Assembly (NCBI RefSeq): GCF_025151995.1
Contig: NZ_CP102290.1
Coordinates: 1,302,001-1,366,000, forward strand
DNA length: 64,000 bases
Reading direction: 5' to 3'
Origin: Ruminococcus gauvreauii
GTDB lineage: Bacteria > Bacillota > Clostridia > Lachnospirales > Lachnospiraceae
The translations under genes and the position numbers were made by a program. The notes below the pieces were generated by a model. That model searched no databases, was not told the origin of the DNA, and worked only from the letters and a program-made list of their open reading frames with translations. This document shows, one piece after another, positions 25,723 to 33,906 of the stretch (within the stretch, counting starts at the first letter, position 1; each line of letters starts with the position of its first letter).

Positions 25723-26856
25723 TCAACCGTTGTCTCGATTCGCACTCTTCTCATAGATGCTGATGCTTCCCTTATTCTTTTTCGCATCATACAATGCCTG
25801 GTCTGCATATTCCACCAGACACTCCGCCGGCAGCCCGGTCTCATAGACCGCGATGCCAAAACTGGCCGTCACTCCCCGGATACCCTCCACATCCGAGATT
25901 TTTCTCAGTTCTGCCTGAATCCCCCTGCATATCTCTGCAACTTCCCCGGATGTCTTATTTTTAAACAGAATGCAGAATTCATCTCCGCCAAACCTGAACG
26001 CGGGATTGTCCTGACAGTATTGAATCAGTATATCAGCCATTTTTTTCAGAACATTGTCACCGCTCATATGCCCCATCGTATCGTTGATCTTCTTAAAGTC
26101 ATCCACGTCAATCATCACGAAGATAAAACTTTCACTGCTGTTTTCCATAACCTGCAGCTGTTCCTGCAGTGCGGCCCTGTTGTAGAGGGAAGTCAGGTTA
26201 TCTTTCAGCAGCTCCAGCTCCAGCCGGTAGCGTTCCAGCTCCTTTTTGATACTGGCTTCATTTTTCTGCCTCTCGAAATAGATGATAACCAGTGCAACCG
26301 CGTATACGCCGACCAGAATGACCAGAGAGATCAGAAAATTGATCACCTCCATGCTGTCCATCAGGATACTGACCTTATCCGGGTCCCAGAAGATCAGCAG
26401 CTCACCTGCCACCTCCGCCGCCATACTGATCACTGCCGCCGCCGTAGTAAGACGGTAATCTCCGTAGACTGTCGTCAGCATGATCGGAATTCCAAACAAC
26501 ATATACAGAGCCGTAAAGATATTGTGCGCGGAAAACAGAATAAAACAGATGGCAATCAGACACATAGAGACTGCAAAACGCTTCAGGATTCTGTTCTCCC
26601 TGTATTTGTGAACCAAGAAATACATAACTCCGACAACAGCAAAATTCAACGCTGTTGGAACTGCGATGTACTTGAGTATATACACCGGCACTGTGGCTGT
26701 AACCACATGCATGCCGTGAAGTACGAAAAACATCACCAGTTCAATCCCAAACGATGCAATTGCCGAACACAGATTGATCTTCTTATGTATTTCCAGCCAC
26801 TGGTCTTCAATTTTGGCATACTCTTCTCTTATCTGTACGATATATCGGTTCTGCAT
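25723..26856 (-). CDS. Membrane-bound diguanylate cyclase (GGDEF domain)
   Basis: A 377-residue protein. About six transmembrane segments cover residues 25-195, then a short coiled helix and a GGDEF domain (about 215-375) with intact active site FRFGGDEFC (GGDEF at 290-294) and the metal Asp in VMIDVDDFKKIND. No RxxD inhibitory site is present five residues before GGDEF, so product inhibition by that route is unlikely. It synthesises cyclic di-GMP in response to an unknown membrane signal. It is transcribed alone, with no effector gene adjacent. Confidence 0.94.
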   Translation of the reverse strand: MQNRYIVQIREEYAKIEDQWLEIHKKINLCSAIASFGIELVMFFVLHGMHVVTATVPVYILKYIAVPTALNFAVVGVMYFLVHKYRENRILKRFAVSMCLIAICFILFSAHNIFTALYMLFGIPIMLTTVYGDYRLTTAAAVISMAAEVAGELLIFWDPDKVSILMDSMEVINFLISLVILVGVYAVALVIIYFERQKNEASIKKELERYRLELELLKDNLTSLYNRAALQEQLQVMENSSESFIFVMIDVDDFKKINDTMGHMSGDNVLKKMADILIQYCQDNPAFRFGGDEFCILFKNKTSGEVAEICRGIQAELRKISDVEGIRGVTASFGIAVYETGLPAECLVEYADQALYDAKKNKGSISIYEKSANRDNG

Positions 26857-26924
26857 ATTTTCTCATCCGCCTTCAACACTGAAATTTCGTACTTCATGAT
26901 ACCACAGTTTCCTGCCTCTGGTCA

Positions 26925-27455
26925 TCAGGATAACGCCTTCTGGCTCTTCCACAAAAAGATAAGATACAAAATCCCCGCAACGATCTGAACAATTGCAACC
27001 ACAAGCGCCAGAAGCGCCGCTCCGATATTGATAAGCGGAATATATATTAACATCTTACAGATCAGCATCACGATGGTGCACACAGCATAAAGTATCCAGA
27101 TCACTCTCGCCTGACTGACCAGTCCGGCGTAAAAACTGTTTAAAAAATCTGAGGCTGTGGTACTGCAAATGTAGTACACCGACAGGAAACTCAAAACACT
27201 GATCGCCGCACTCAAGACACCCGCTATTACTCCCTCTTTAAAGAAGATGCTTACGACAGTTATCACAAGACTTATGATATTAATATTGAATGCCGTCCTG
27301 TATCCCGGCGCAGCCGTCGAAAGTGTATACAGCGCGTACAGGTTCAGTGCCGCAGCGACGATGCCAACCAGCGGCACCCATGAAAACAGTGCAATGATCG
27401 CCGCCCAAAAAAGCAGCTTCAGGCCCTTAGCAGCCTGTTCTCTTGAAAAGTTCAT
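26925..27455 (-). CDS. Uncharacterised multi-pass membrane protein
   Basis: A 176-residue, very hydrophobic protein with about five or six transmembrane segments, starting with a short charged N-terminus NFSREQAAKGLK. No domain is recognised; the composition resembles small Clostridia membrane proteins of unknown function. GGGGAGA precedes the ATG. It follows the flavodoxin-like gene by 15 bases on the same strand, so the two may be co-transcribed. Confidence 0.8.
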   Translation of the reverse strand: MNFSREQAAKGLKLLFWAAIIALFSWVPLVGIVAAALNLYALYTLSTAAPGYRTAFNINIISLVITVVSIFFKEGVIAGVLSAAISVLSFLSVYYICSTTASDFLNSFYAGLVSQARVIWILYAVCTIVMLICKMLIYIPLINIGAALLALVVAIVQIVAGILYLIFLWKSQKALS

Positions 27456-27470
27456 TCTGGTATTCTCCCC

Positions 27471-28091
27471 TCATCGAATAAAATTAGTCGGTGTCCACGG
27501 TTCCCGTTCCGGAACTCCGTCAGCGTTTCTCTGCTGTTCCACGGCTTTCAGCATCCATGCCATATTTCTTCCCAGCGTGCGCATGATCTGCAGTCCTTCT
27601 CTGTCCTGCTTCACCTCCTGGGGTGTATTCCCATGCACGGCATTCCAGTACTGGGATGCCACAACCGGCATCTCCGCTATGGTAAAATATTTATTGAGCC
27701 GGTCAAATGACGCACTTGCCCCGCCTCTTCTCGCACTCAGGACTGCGGCTGCCGGTTTAAACCGGAACGCACTGCCGGCAGCATAAAAGATACGGTCAAG
27801 AACTGCGCAGAATGCACCGTTCGGTCCGGCATAGTATACCGGTGACCCCGCGATCAGCCCGTCGGCCTCTTTGATCTTGTCAATCCAGAGATTCGCGACA
27901 TCGTCGTCAAATGTACAGCGTCCCGTTTTGGAACAGGCGCCGCAGGCGATGCATCCGCGTACCGGCCTGGTCCCCAGCTGAAGAATCTCCGTATCAATTC
28001 CCTGATCTTCCAGCACACGCGCCGCTTCCGACAGCGCCGTATACGTACATCCGTCCTTGTGCGGACTGCCGTTCAAGAGAACTACTTTCAT
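27471..28091 (-). CDS. Flavodoxin-like NADPH-dependent FMN reductase family protein
   Basis: A 206-residue flavoprotein of the NADPH-dependent FMN reductase/iron-sulfur flavoprotein type. The N-terminal FMN phosphate loop is LLNGSPHKDGCTY (residues 5-17). The cysteine motif CIACGACSKTGRC (about 48-60) may bind a cluster or serve redox chemistry. IAGSPVYYAGPNG (about 82-94) forms the flavin pocket. Two adjacent ATG codons follow AGGAGG; the second (28091) has better spacing. It probably reduces quinones, nitroaromatics or an electron carrier. Confidence 0.9.
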   Translation of the reverse strand: MKVVLLNGSPHKDGCTYTALSEAARVLEDQGIDTEILQLGTRPVRGCIACGACSKTGRCTFDDDVANLWIDKIKEADGLIAGSPVYYAGPNGAFCAVLDRIFYAAGSAFRFKPAAAVLSARRGGASASFDRLNKYFTIAEMPVVASQYWNAVHGNTPQEVKQDREGLQIMRTLGRNMAWMLKAVEQQRNADGVPEREPWTPTNFIR

Positions 28092-28187
28092 CATATTCCT
28101 CCTTTTGCATTGGTGTTTACCTGATTTTGTCTCTATCATTTTACATCATCAGGTAAGCTTATGCAATGCATCCACAGGAATATTGCA

Positions 28188-29375
28188 TCATCCGGTGTGC
28201 CTGAGCGCTTCGATCGGATGTTTTCCGGCCGCTTTCTTCGCCGGATAGATTCCAAACAATACGCCGATCACAGCGGAAAATCCTACCGCAAGCCAGACCA
28301 CGCCGGACTGCAGCTGAAAGCTCATGGAGTCCATGACCATACCCGCAATCTTCAGAATCACCCAGGACAGCCCGATACCGATCATACATCCCATCAGGCT
28401 GACCACCAGCGCCTCGATCAGAAACTGAAGCATGATGTTCCACGATCTCGCGCCTATCGCCTTTCTGATGCCGATCTCACGTGTGCGCTCCGTGACAGAG
28501 ACCAGCATGATGTTCATGATTCCGATTCCCCCTACCAGCAGCGAGATCGCAGCGATTCCTCCAAGCATCATCGACATGGTATCCGTGACGCTGCTCATCG
28601 TCTCCATCAGTGTTGACTGGTTTTGTATCGTAAATGCGTCTTCATCCTGTCCAAACCTGTTCATCATCAGCTCTGTCAGCGTTGCTTCGGCAGCATCCAG
28701 AGTCTCTTCACTCACCGCAGAGGCGCAAAAACTGGTGACGTAAAGCACATTATCCGCCATACGCGTGAGCGTCGTGTAGGGAATGTATGCCTCGAGCACC
28801 GGGGAAGACGAACTCATCGAGTTCATTCCGGATGTATCTTCAGCGAGCACCCCTACGACCTCAAAGCTGCGGCCGTCAAGCGCTACCGTTTCACCGACGG
28901 CGTCGGCACGCCCGATGAGTTCTATGGCAGCATCATAGCTCAGTATCACCACATAGGAATGGTTGTCAACATCCGGACTTTTCAGAAACCGTCCGTACCC
29001 AAGTTTCAGTCCCATGATGTCCAGATAATCGCCTGTTGTCCCATATACAGTCGTTGTCTCACTCGTGTAGCCGCTTTTCCCCGTCATGCTGCTCTGTGCT
29101 GTCGGAGCCGCCGCCGCAATATCGTCATTGTCCGTAAAATCCTGCAGTTCTGAAAGGCGCAGGGGATTTTCCTTGTCATCCGTGATGCTCACCCGCAGCA
29201 GATTCGTCCCCATATCAGAGATGGAATCCGTCACGGACGTAGTCGCGCCGTTCACGATAGACACCAGCACGACCAGTGACATGACACCGATGATGATGCC
29301 GAGCATCGTCAGAAAGGAACGCATTTTATTCGATGTGATGGCACTCCACGCCATCTTCAGTGACTGAAATATCAT
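28188..29375 (-). CDS. ABC transporter permease, MacB/FtsX-like, lacking an adjacent ATPase
   Basis: A 395-residue permease. One transmembrane segment lies near 17-40 (MLGIIIGVMSLVVLVSI), then a large extracytoplasmic domain (about 45-275), then three C-terminal segments around 280-385. TERTREIGIRKAIGARSWNI is the characteristic MacB/FtsX coupling segment. Normally it acts with a LolD/MacB ATPase and a HlyD-type adaptor. The adaptor gene lies 11 bases upstream, but no ATP-binding gene is present between them or on either side. The partner ATPase must be encoded elsewhere, or the system is degenerate. Confidence 0.93.
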   Translation of the reverse strand: MIFQSLKMAWSAITSNKMRSFLTMLGIIIGVMSLVVLVSIVNGATTSVTDSISDMGTNLLRVSITDDKENPLRLSELQDFTDNDDIAAAAPTAQSSMTGKSGYTSETTTVYGTTGDYLDIMGLKLGYGRFLKSPDVDNHSYVVILSYDAAIELIGRADAVGETVALDGRSFEVVGVLAEDTSGMNSMSSSSPVLEAYIPYTTLTRMADNVLYVTSFCASAVSEETLDAAEATLTELMMNRFGQDEDAFTIQNQSTLMETMSSVTDTMSMMLGGIAAISLLVGGIGIMNIMLVSVTERTREIGIRKAIGARSWNIMLQFLIEALVVSLMGCMIGIGLSWVILKIAGMVMDSMSFQLQSGVVWLAVGFSAVIGVLFGIYPAKKAAGKHPIEALRHTG

Positions 29376-29386
29376 ACCGCTTCCCC

Positions 29387-31384
29387 CTACATTCCCGGCG
29401 CCCCGCCGCCCGGACCGCCTCCTGAGTCACCGGAAGGCCTCCCGCCTCCCCCATCCGGCATTGCACCGCCTTCGAACATCATCACGCCGCCATCCGGCAC
29501 CATGATACTGTCCTCTGACTCTGAACTTCCTGTCTTATGATAATAAACGGTATCGCCTTCCGACAGACCGCTGGTGATCTCAACATTCTCGCCGTCTGAC
29601 AATCCGGTTTCCACCTCTGTCTCGCCGCTTAGCTGCCCGGTCTCTTCATTCTTCTGTGTATAGACGAACGTTCTGCCGCCCTGTTCCTGCAGTGCATTCA
29701 GCGGAATCGTGATAATATCCTCTTTACTCTCGATCGTGATCGTCGCCGAGGCGTTCATTCCCGCCCGCATGTTCTCATCCTTTGCCAGTTCTATCTTCAC
29801 TGCATACCTGGCGACGCCTCCGCTGACACTTGCACTGTCTGAGATTTCGGTGATCTTACCGGTATACGACTGTCCTTCCAGTGCGTCAAATGTGATTTCG
29901 GCATCCTGTCCGACCGCAACAGACAGAATATCCAGTTCATCCACATTCACAGAGAGCAGCATCTTATCTCCCGATGCAATGGAAAATGCCTGTGTGTGGT
30001 TGGCATCAATACTCCCGGCGCCGGAACCGGATTCCGATTCGGACCCTGACGCTGTACTTCCAGTTACTCCACTGTCCGCTGATACACTCCCTGCCGTCAC
30101 ACTCCCTGCCGAACCGGAATCGGACACCTGACCTGATATATTTCCGTCCAAATTGGCATCTGCGGTTCCGCCTGCACTCCCGGTATCGCTGTTGCCGCCT
30201 GCATTGCCTTCCGTCCCCGCACCGCTGGTACTCTCCGATTCATTTCCGGTATCCGTTTTGTTCCCGTTGCTCTGTCCTGACTCGGGCTCTGAATGGCTCT
30301 GTTTATCTACCGTAAGTCTAAACGTCAGCTGATTTCCTTCACCCTCCCCGCTTACACTGCACTCCGATACTGTGCCGCCATTGATCACAGGCTGAATGTC
30401 AGCGGCAAACGCGTATCCGTTGTTTGCTGTAAGGCACACGTCCGCTGTATAATGTTCCTCTGTTTCTGACCAGTTTACGGTTCCTGCATACCGTGTCATA
30501 TCGATGGACTTTTCCATGGGATCTCCGGTACGCGGAATCTGCAGTGACAAATCCCGGCAGTCACTGATGAGTTCCGCCTCCTGTGCGCTGTCATTGCCGC
30601 TGTCTTCATCTGCATCCGGGGTCAGCACCCCGGCTGAGCCATCCAGGCTGCCTTCAGATAATTCCGCCGCTTCCTCCGCCTGTACATTCTCTGTACTGTT
30701 CAGATACAGAAACCCACCGGCTGTCTTTGCCGCAAAGCCTGCCGCCGTACCCGTCACGCCGCCGCTGTTTCCGGTGCTGCTGTTCCCGGTACTGCTTCCG
30801 GCACTGCTGTCCGAATTGCTTTTTGACGTTGTATCATCTTTGGATGTTAAGCTTACCGACTGGACTGTACCTGCCTGCTGTGCAGTGATCGTATAGGTTT
30901 CTGTCAGCGCCTTCAGCTCCTCCAGAAATGCTTCGCCCTCTTCTTTCTCAGCAGCCAGCGCCTTATATTCATAGGAACCGGAATCTTCCTCCGCCGCATC
31001 CTCGATATCATCTCCCAGTGAATCCAGTTTCTCCTGCGTCTCTACAATCATATTAAGCAGTGATGCCCTGTTAATGACTGCGAGGCTGTCCCCGGCCTGC
31101 ACCTCATCACCCGTCTCCACCAGGATCTCGTCATATTCCAGACCTGCCGGAACCTTCTGTGTGTCGCCTGCGTCTTCCTCCAGATTTCCCGTCCCCACAA
31201 CCGTATTGGAAATACTGCCTTTCCGCGCAGCTGTCTCCTGTGCAGTTACGGTCAGCTGCATCGCCGCAGCACGTCCGCCCCTCAGCAGCAGGAAACCAAT
31301 GCCCGCCCCAGCCAGCACAATCACTATTATGATGCCCGTTCCAATCTTCTTTTTTGAGATTTTTCTTAATCCGCTTCCTTTCAT
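29387..31384 (-). CDS. HlyD/MacA-like efflux adaptor with low-complexity insertions
   Basis: A 665-residue membrane-fusion-type adaptor. A membrane anchor (about 15-34) precedes a beta-barrel and lipoyl start (50-110) and a short coiled coil (111-163). Unusually, two Ser/Gly/Thr-rich stretches (about 183-275 and 363-460) flank an extra beta-rich segment (276-362). The second lipoyl half and beta-barrel resume at about 470-560 (TGKITEISDSASVSGG), and the tail is Gly-rich (630-665). GGAGGCGGAG precedes ATG 31384. Adaptors of this type bridge a MacB-like permease to the cell envelope. The insertions make it much longer than usual family members. Confidence 0.9.
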   Translation of the reverse strand: MKGSGLRKISKKKIGTGIIIVIVLAGAGIGFLLLRGGRAAAMQLTVTAQETAARKGSISNTVVGTGNLEEDAGDTQKVPAGLEYDEILVETGDEVQAGDSLAVINRASLLNMIVETQEKLDSLGDDIEDAAEEDSGSYEYKALAAEKEEGEAFLEELKALTETYTITAQQAGTVQSVSLTSKDDTTSKSNSDSSAGSSTGNSSTGNSGGVTGTAAGFAAKTAGGFLYLNSTENVQAEEAAELSEGSLDGSAGVLTPDADEDSGNDSAQEAELISDCRDLSLQIPRTGDPMEKSIDMTRYAGTVNWSETEEHYTADVCLTANNGYAFAADIQPVINGGTVSECSVSGEGEGNQLTFRLTVDKQSHSEPESGQSNGNKTDTGNESESTSGAGTEGNAGGNSDTGSAGGTADANLDGNISGQVSDSGSAGSVTAGSVSADSGVTGSTASGSESESGSGAGSIDANHTQAFSIASGDKMLLSVNVDELDILSVAVGQDAEITFDALEGQSYTGKITEISDSASVSGGVARYAVKIELAKDENMRAGMNASATITIESKEDIITIPLNALQEQGGRTFVYTQKNEETGQLSGETEVETGLSDGENVEITSGLSEGDTVYYHKTGSSESEDSIMVPDGGVMMFEGGAMPDGGGGRPSGDSGGGPGGGAPGM

Positions 31385-31498
31385 CTCCGCCTCCGTGCAT
31401 TGCATTTATATGCATTATTTTGTTTTAGGATAGCTGAGATTTGTGTTCATTTTGTGGTCACGCTGTGAAAGAAATGCGAAAATCCCGCAGGAGTGATA

Positions 31499-33784
31499 CT
31501 ATTTTCTGTTATAGTTAATCAGGCATCCCTTCAGAATGATCTCACGTTCATCATCGGTCAGGTCACCCAGTTGCATGGTAAATTCTTTCATGGAATCGCT
31601 GGCATTATATGCTTTGATCTCCCCGGCCTTTTCTTCCACTGCCTTCTTGATATCCGGAACAAACAGATAGTCTCCGTTCGCAAACGGCAGCTCGCCCTCC
31701 GGAATCAGAAATGGAAGCATACCCCAGTTGATCAGATTTGAGCGATATCTCTTTGTTGCATATTCATTCGCAATATTTGCCCAACCGCCCAGCACTTTCT
31801 GGCATGACGCCGCCTGCTCACGCGCAGATCCGTCGCCCGGCTTCACTGCAAAGATCGTACTTCCGATTCCGGTATTATCCGGTGACACATTGCCAAAGGA
31901 ATCCTTCACCGTTTCCATGACCGGTGCGAGCTCAGCCAGAGCAGTACACGGATCCTGACCGTCTGTCCTTGCCTTCTCTGCGGCCTGCACTTCCTTTGCA
32001 CGTCCCACGTACGCCGGATCTTTTCTTGACAGCGTAAACTCCGCGAGTCCGAGAGGATTCGAGCGGTAGGATGAAGTCTCCCCGGAAGGAATCAGTTCAT
32101 CCGTGGTTGTGACCGGATCATGGATCTCAGAAACCACTTTCAGCACGATGTTGTCTGTCAGTGCAGACATCGCCGGCCAGTCCTTGATGTTCGGACCGAA
32201 CTGAATCTCAACAGAAGGATCCGCCACGCCCTTGCTGTCAAACACCCGGTTCTCGTAGATCGAACTTTCAAAATGATACACCGGATTTGTGTACTCTCCG
32301 GCAAAATCCGTCGCCGGTGTCAGATATCCTTTATTTGCCGCAGTTGCCGCAATCGAACGTGCATCCATCAGTGCAACGGAAGAAATCTGTCCGTTCTGAA
32401 TCTTAGAGCCTTCGCGGTTCGGGAAGTTTCTCGTAGAATGACGAATACTCAGCGCATTATTTGCCGGAGTATCCCCGGCACCGAAGCACGGTCCGCAAAA
32501 TGCCGTCTTCACAACTGCACCTGTCGCCATCAGATCTGCCAGAACGCCGTTTTTTGCAATCTCCATATAAATCGGTGTACTTGCCGGGTATACGCTTAAT
32601 GTAAAGGCATCCGAACCGATACCTGAACCCCTTAAGATATCGGCCGCGGCACAGATATTCTCAAATCCGCCGCCGGCACAGCCTGCGATGATTCCCTGCT
32701 CCACATAGAGTTTTCCGTCTCTTACTTTATCCTTCAGGGAGAAGTCAACCTTACCGTCAAGGCTTACAAGAGCTTTCTTCTCGACATCATCCAGAATATC
32801 CATCAGGTTCGCATTCAGTTCATCTATTGTATAGGTATTGCTCGGATGGAACGGCATAGCGATCATCGGCTTCACTTTATCCAGTTCAACATGAATGATG
32901 CCGTCATAATACGTGACAGCCCCCGGATTCAGCTCTTTGTAATCGCCGCCTCTTCCGTGAATCTCATAGAACTCTTTGATCTTATCGTCTGTTCTCCAGA
33001 TAGAGGACAGGCACGTCGTCTCTGTCGTCATGACATCCACACCGATTCTGAAGTCCGCACTCAAGTTGGCAACGCCGGGTCCCACGAATTCCATCACTTT
33101 ATTTTTTACATAACCGTTAGCAAAGACGGCTCCGATGATCGCAAGCGCAACGTCCTGCGGACCTACGCCCGGCACCGGCGCTCCCGTCATGTAAACGCCG
33201 ATCACACCCGGCATATCGATGTCATATGTCTGCTCCAGCAGCTGCTTTACAAGTTCCGGTCCCCCTTCACCCATCGCCATGGTTCCGAGTGCTCCGTAGC
33301 GTGTATGGCTGTCAGAACCCAGGATCATGCCGCCGCCGCATGCGAGCATCTCGCGTGCGAACTGATGGATGACTGCCTGATGGGGCGGCACATAGACACC
33401 GCCGTATTTTTTCGCACATGTCAGTCCGAACATGTGGTCATCCTCATTGATGGTTCCGCCGACTGCACACAGAGAGTTATGACAGTTGGTCAGTACGTAC
33501 GGTACCGGAAATTTCTCCAGTCCCGAAGCCCTCGCCGTCTGAATAATCCCAACAAAGGTGATGTCATGTGAGGTCAGCTTGTCAAACTTTACCTGAAGCT
33601 TTTCCATATTGCCTGATGTATTGTGATCAGCCAGAATCCCATAGGCAATGGTATTCTTTGCGGCTTCCTCTTTTGAAGGTGCGCTCCCCAGTTTACTCTG
33701 CAAAACCGCCTGTGCATCCGGTGTATCCGCCACGAGTTCTGTTCCGTTCAGCAGATAGGCGCCGGTTTCATATAATTGAATCAT
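31499..33784 (-). CDS. Aconitase-superfamily hydratase (YbhJ-like)
   Basis: A 761-residue cytoplasmic 4Fe-4S hydro-lyase of the aconitase/isopropylmalate isomerase superfamily, similar in length to the putative hydratase YbhJ. Visible features are GSDSHTRYGALGTMAMGEGG (about 175-195), a cluster cysteine pair in AFCGPCFGAGDTPANN (about 440-455), and a C-terminal swivel domain from about 570 with GSTIFAVKPGDG and YRSNLINWGMLPF. The precise substrate is not established for this subfamily. AGGAGG precedes the ATG. It is monocistronic, between two terminator-bounded units. Confidence 0.88.
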   Translation of the reverse strand: MIQLYETGAYLLNGTELVADTPDAQAVLQSKLGSAPSKEEAAKNTIAYGILADHNTSGNMEKLQVKFDKLTSHDITFVGIIQTARASGLEKFPVPYVLTNCHNSLCAVGGTINEDDHMFGLTCAKKYGGVYVPPHQAVIHQFAREMLACGGGMILGSDSHTRYGALGTMAMGEGGPELVKQLLEQTYDIDMPGVIGVYMTGAPVPGVGPQDVALAIIGAVFANGYVKNKVMEFVGPGVANLSADFRIGVDVMTTETTCLSSIWRTDDKIKEFYEIHGRGGDYKELNPGAVTYYDGIIHVELDKVKPMIAMPFHPSNTYTIDELNANLMDILDDVEKKALVSLDGKVDFSLKDKVRDGKLYVEQGIIAGCAGGGFENICAAADILRGSGIGSDAFTLSVYPASTPIYMEIAKNGVLADLMATGAVVKTAFCGPCFGAGDTPANNALSIRHSTRNFPNREGSKIQNGQISSVALMDARSIAATAANKGYLTPATDFAGEYTNPVYHFESSIYENRVFDSKGVADPSVEIQFGPNIKDWPAMSALTDNIVLKVVSEIHDPVTTTDELIPSGETSSYRSNPLGLAEFTLSRKDPAYVGRAKEVQAAEKARTDGQDPCTALAELAPVMETVKDSFGNVSPDNTGIGSTIFAVKPGDGSAREQAASCQKVLGGWANIANEYATKRYRSNLINWGMLPFLIPEGELPFANGDYLFVPDIKKAVEEKAGEIKAYNASDSMKEFTMQLGDLTDDEREIILKGCLINYNRK

Positions 33785-33861
33785 TGATTTATCCTCCTGT
33801 TCTATATATCCGCATGATAAAAATCTTGTAACATTATAGCATTAACCTGCTCAAAAGAAAA

Positions 33862-33892
33862 GCCCTTCCGGGACAAACTTCCCCGGAAGGGC
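33862..33892 (-). terminator. Terminator of the OmpR-type two-component operon
   Basis: Perfect 11-bp arms GCCCTTCCGGG (33862-33872) and CCCGGAAGGGC (33882-33892), followed on the minus strand by a T-rich stretch, just after the kinase stop at 33907. Confidence 0.9.
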
Positions 33893-33906
33893 ATCTGAAA
33901 ACTTCC

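Noticed and set aside
25693..26988. Plus-strand open frame of 431 codons
   Set aside because: It is the complement of the diguanylate cyclase gene and is rich in His, Gln and Arg, a typical antisense artefact.
30000..30900. Possible tandem DNA repeat
   Set aside because: The repetitive look comes from Ser/Gly/Thr-rich codons of the adaptor protein. No regular repeat unit is present.
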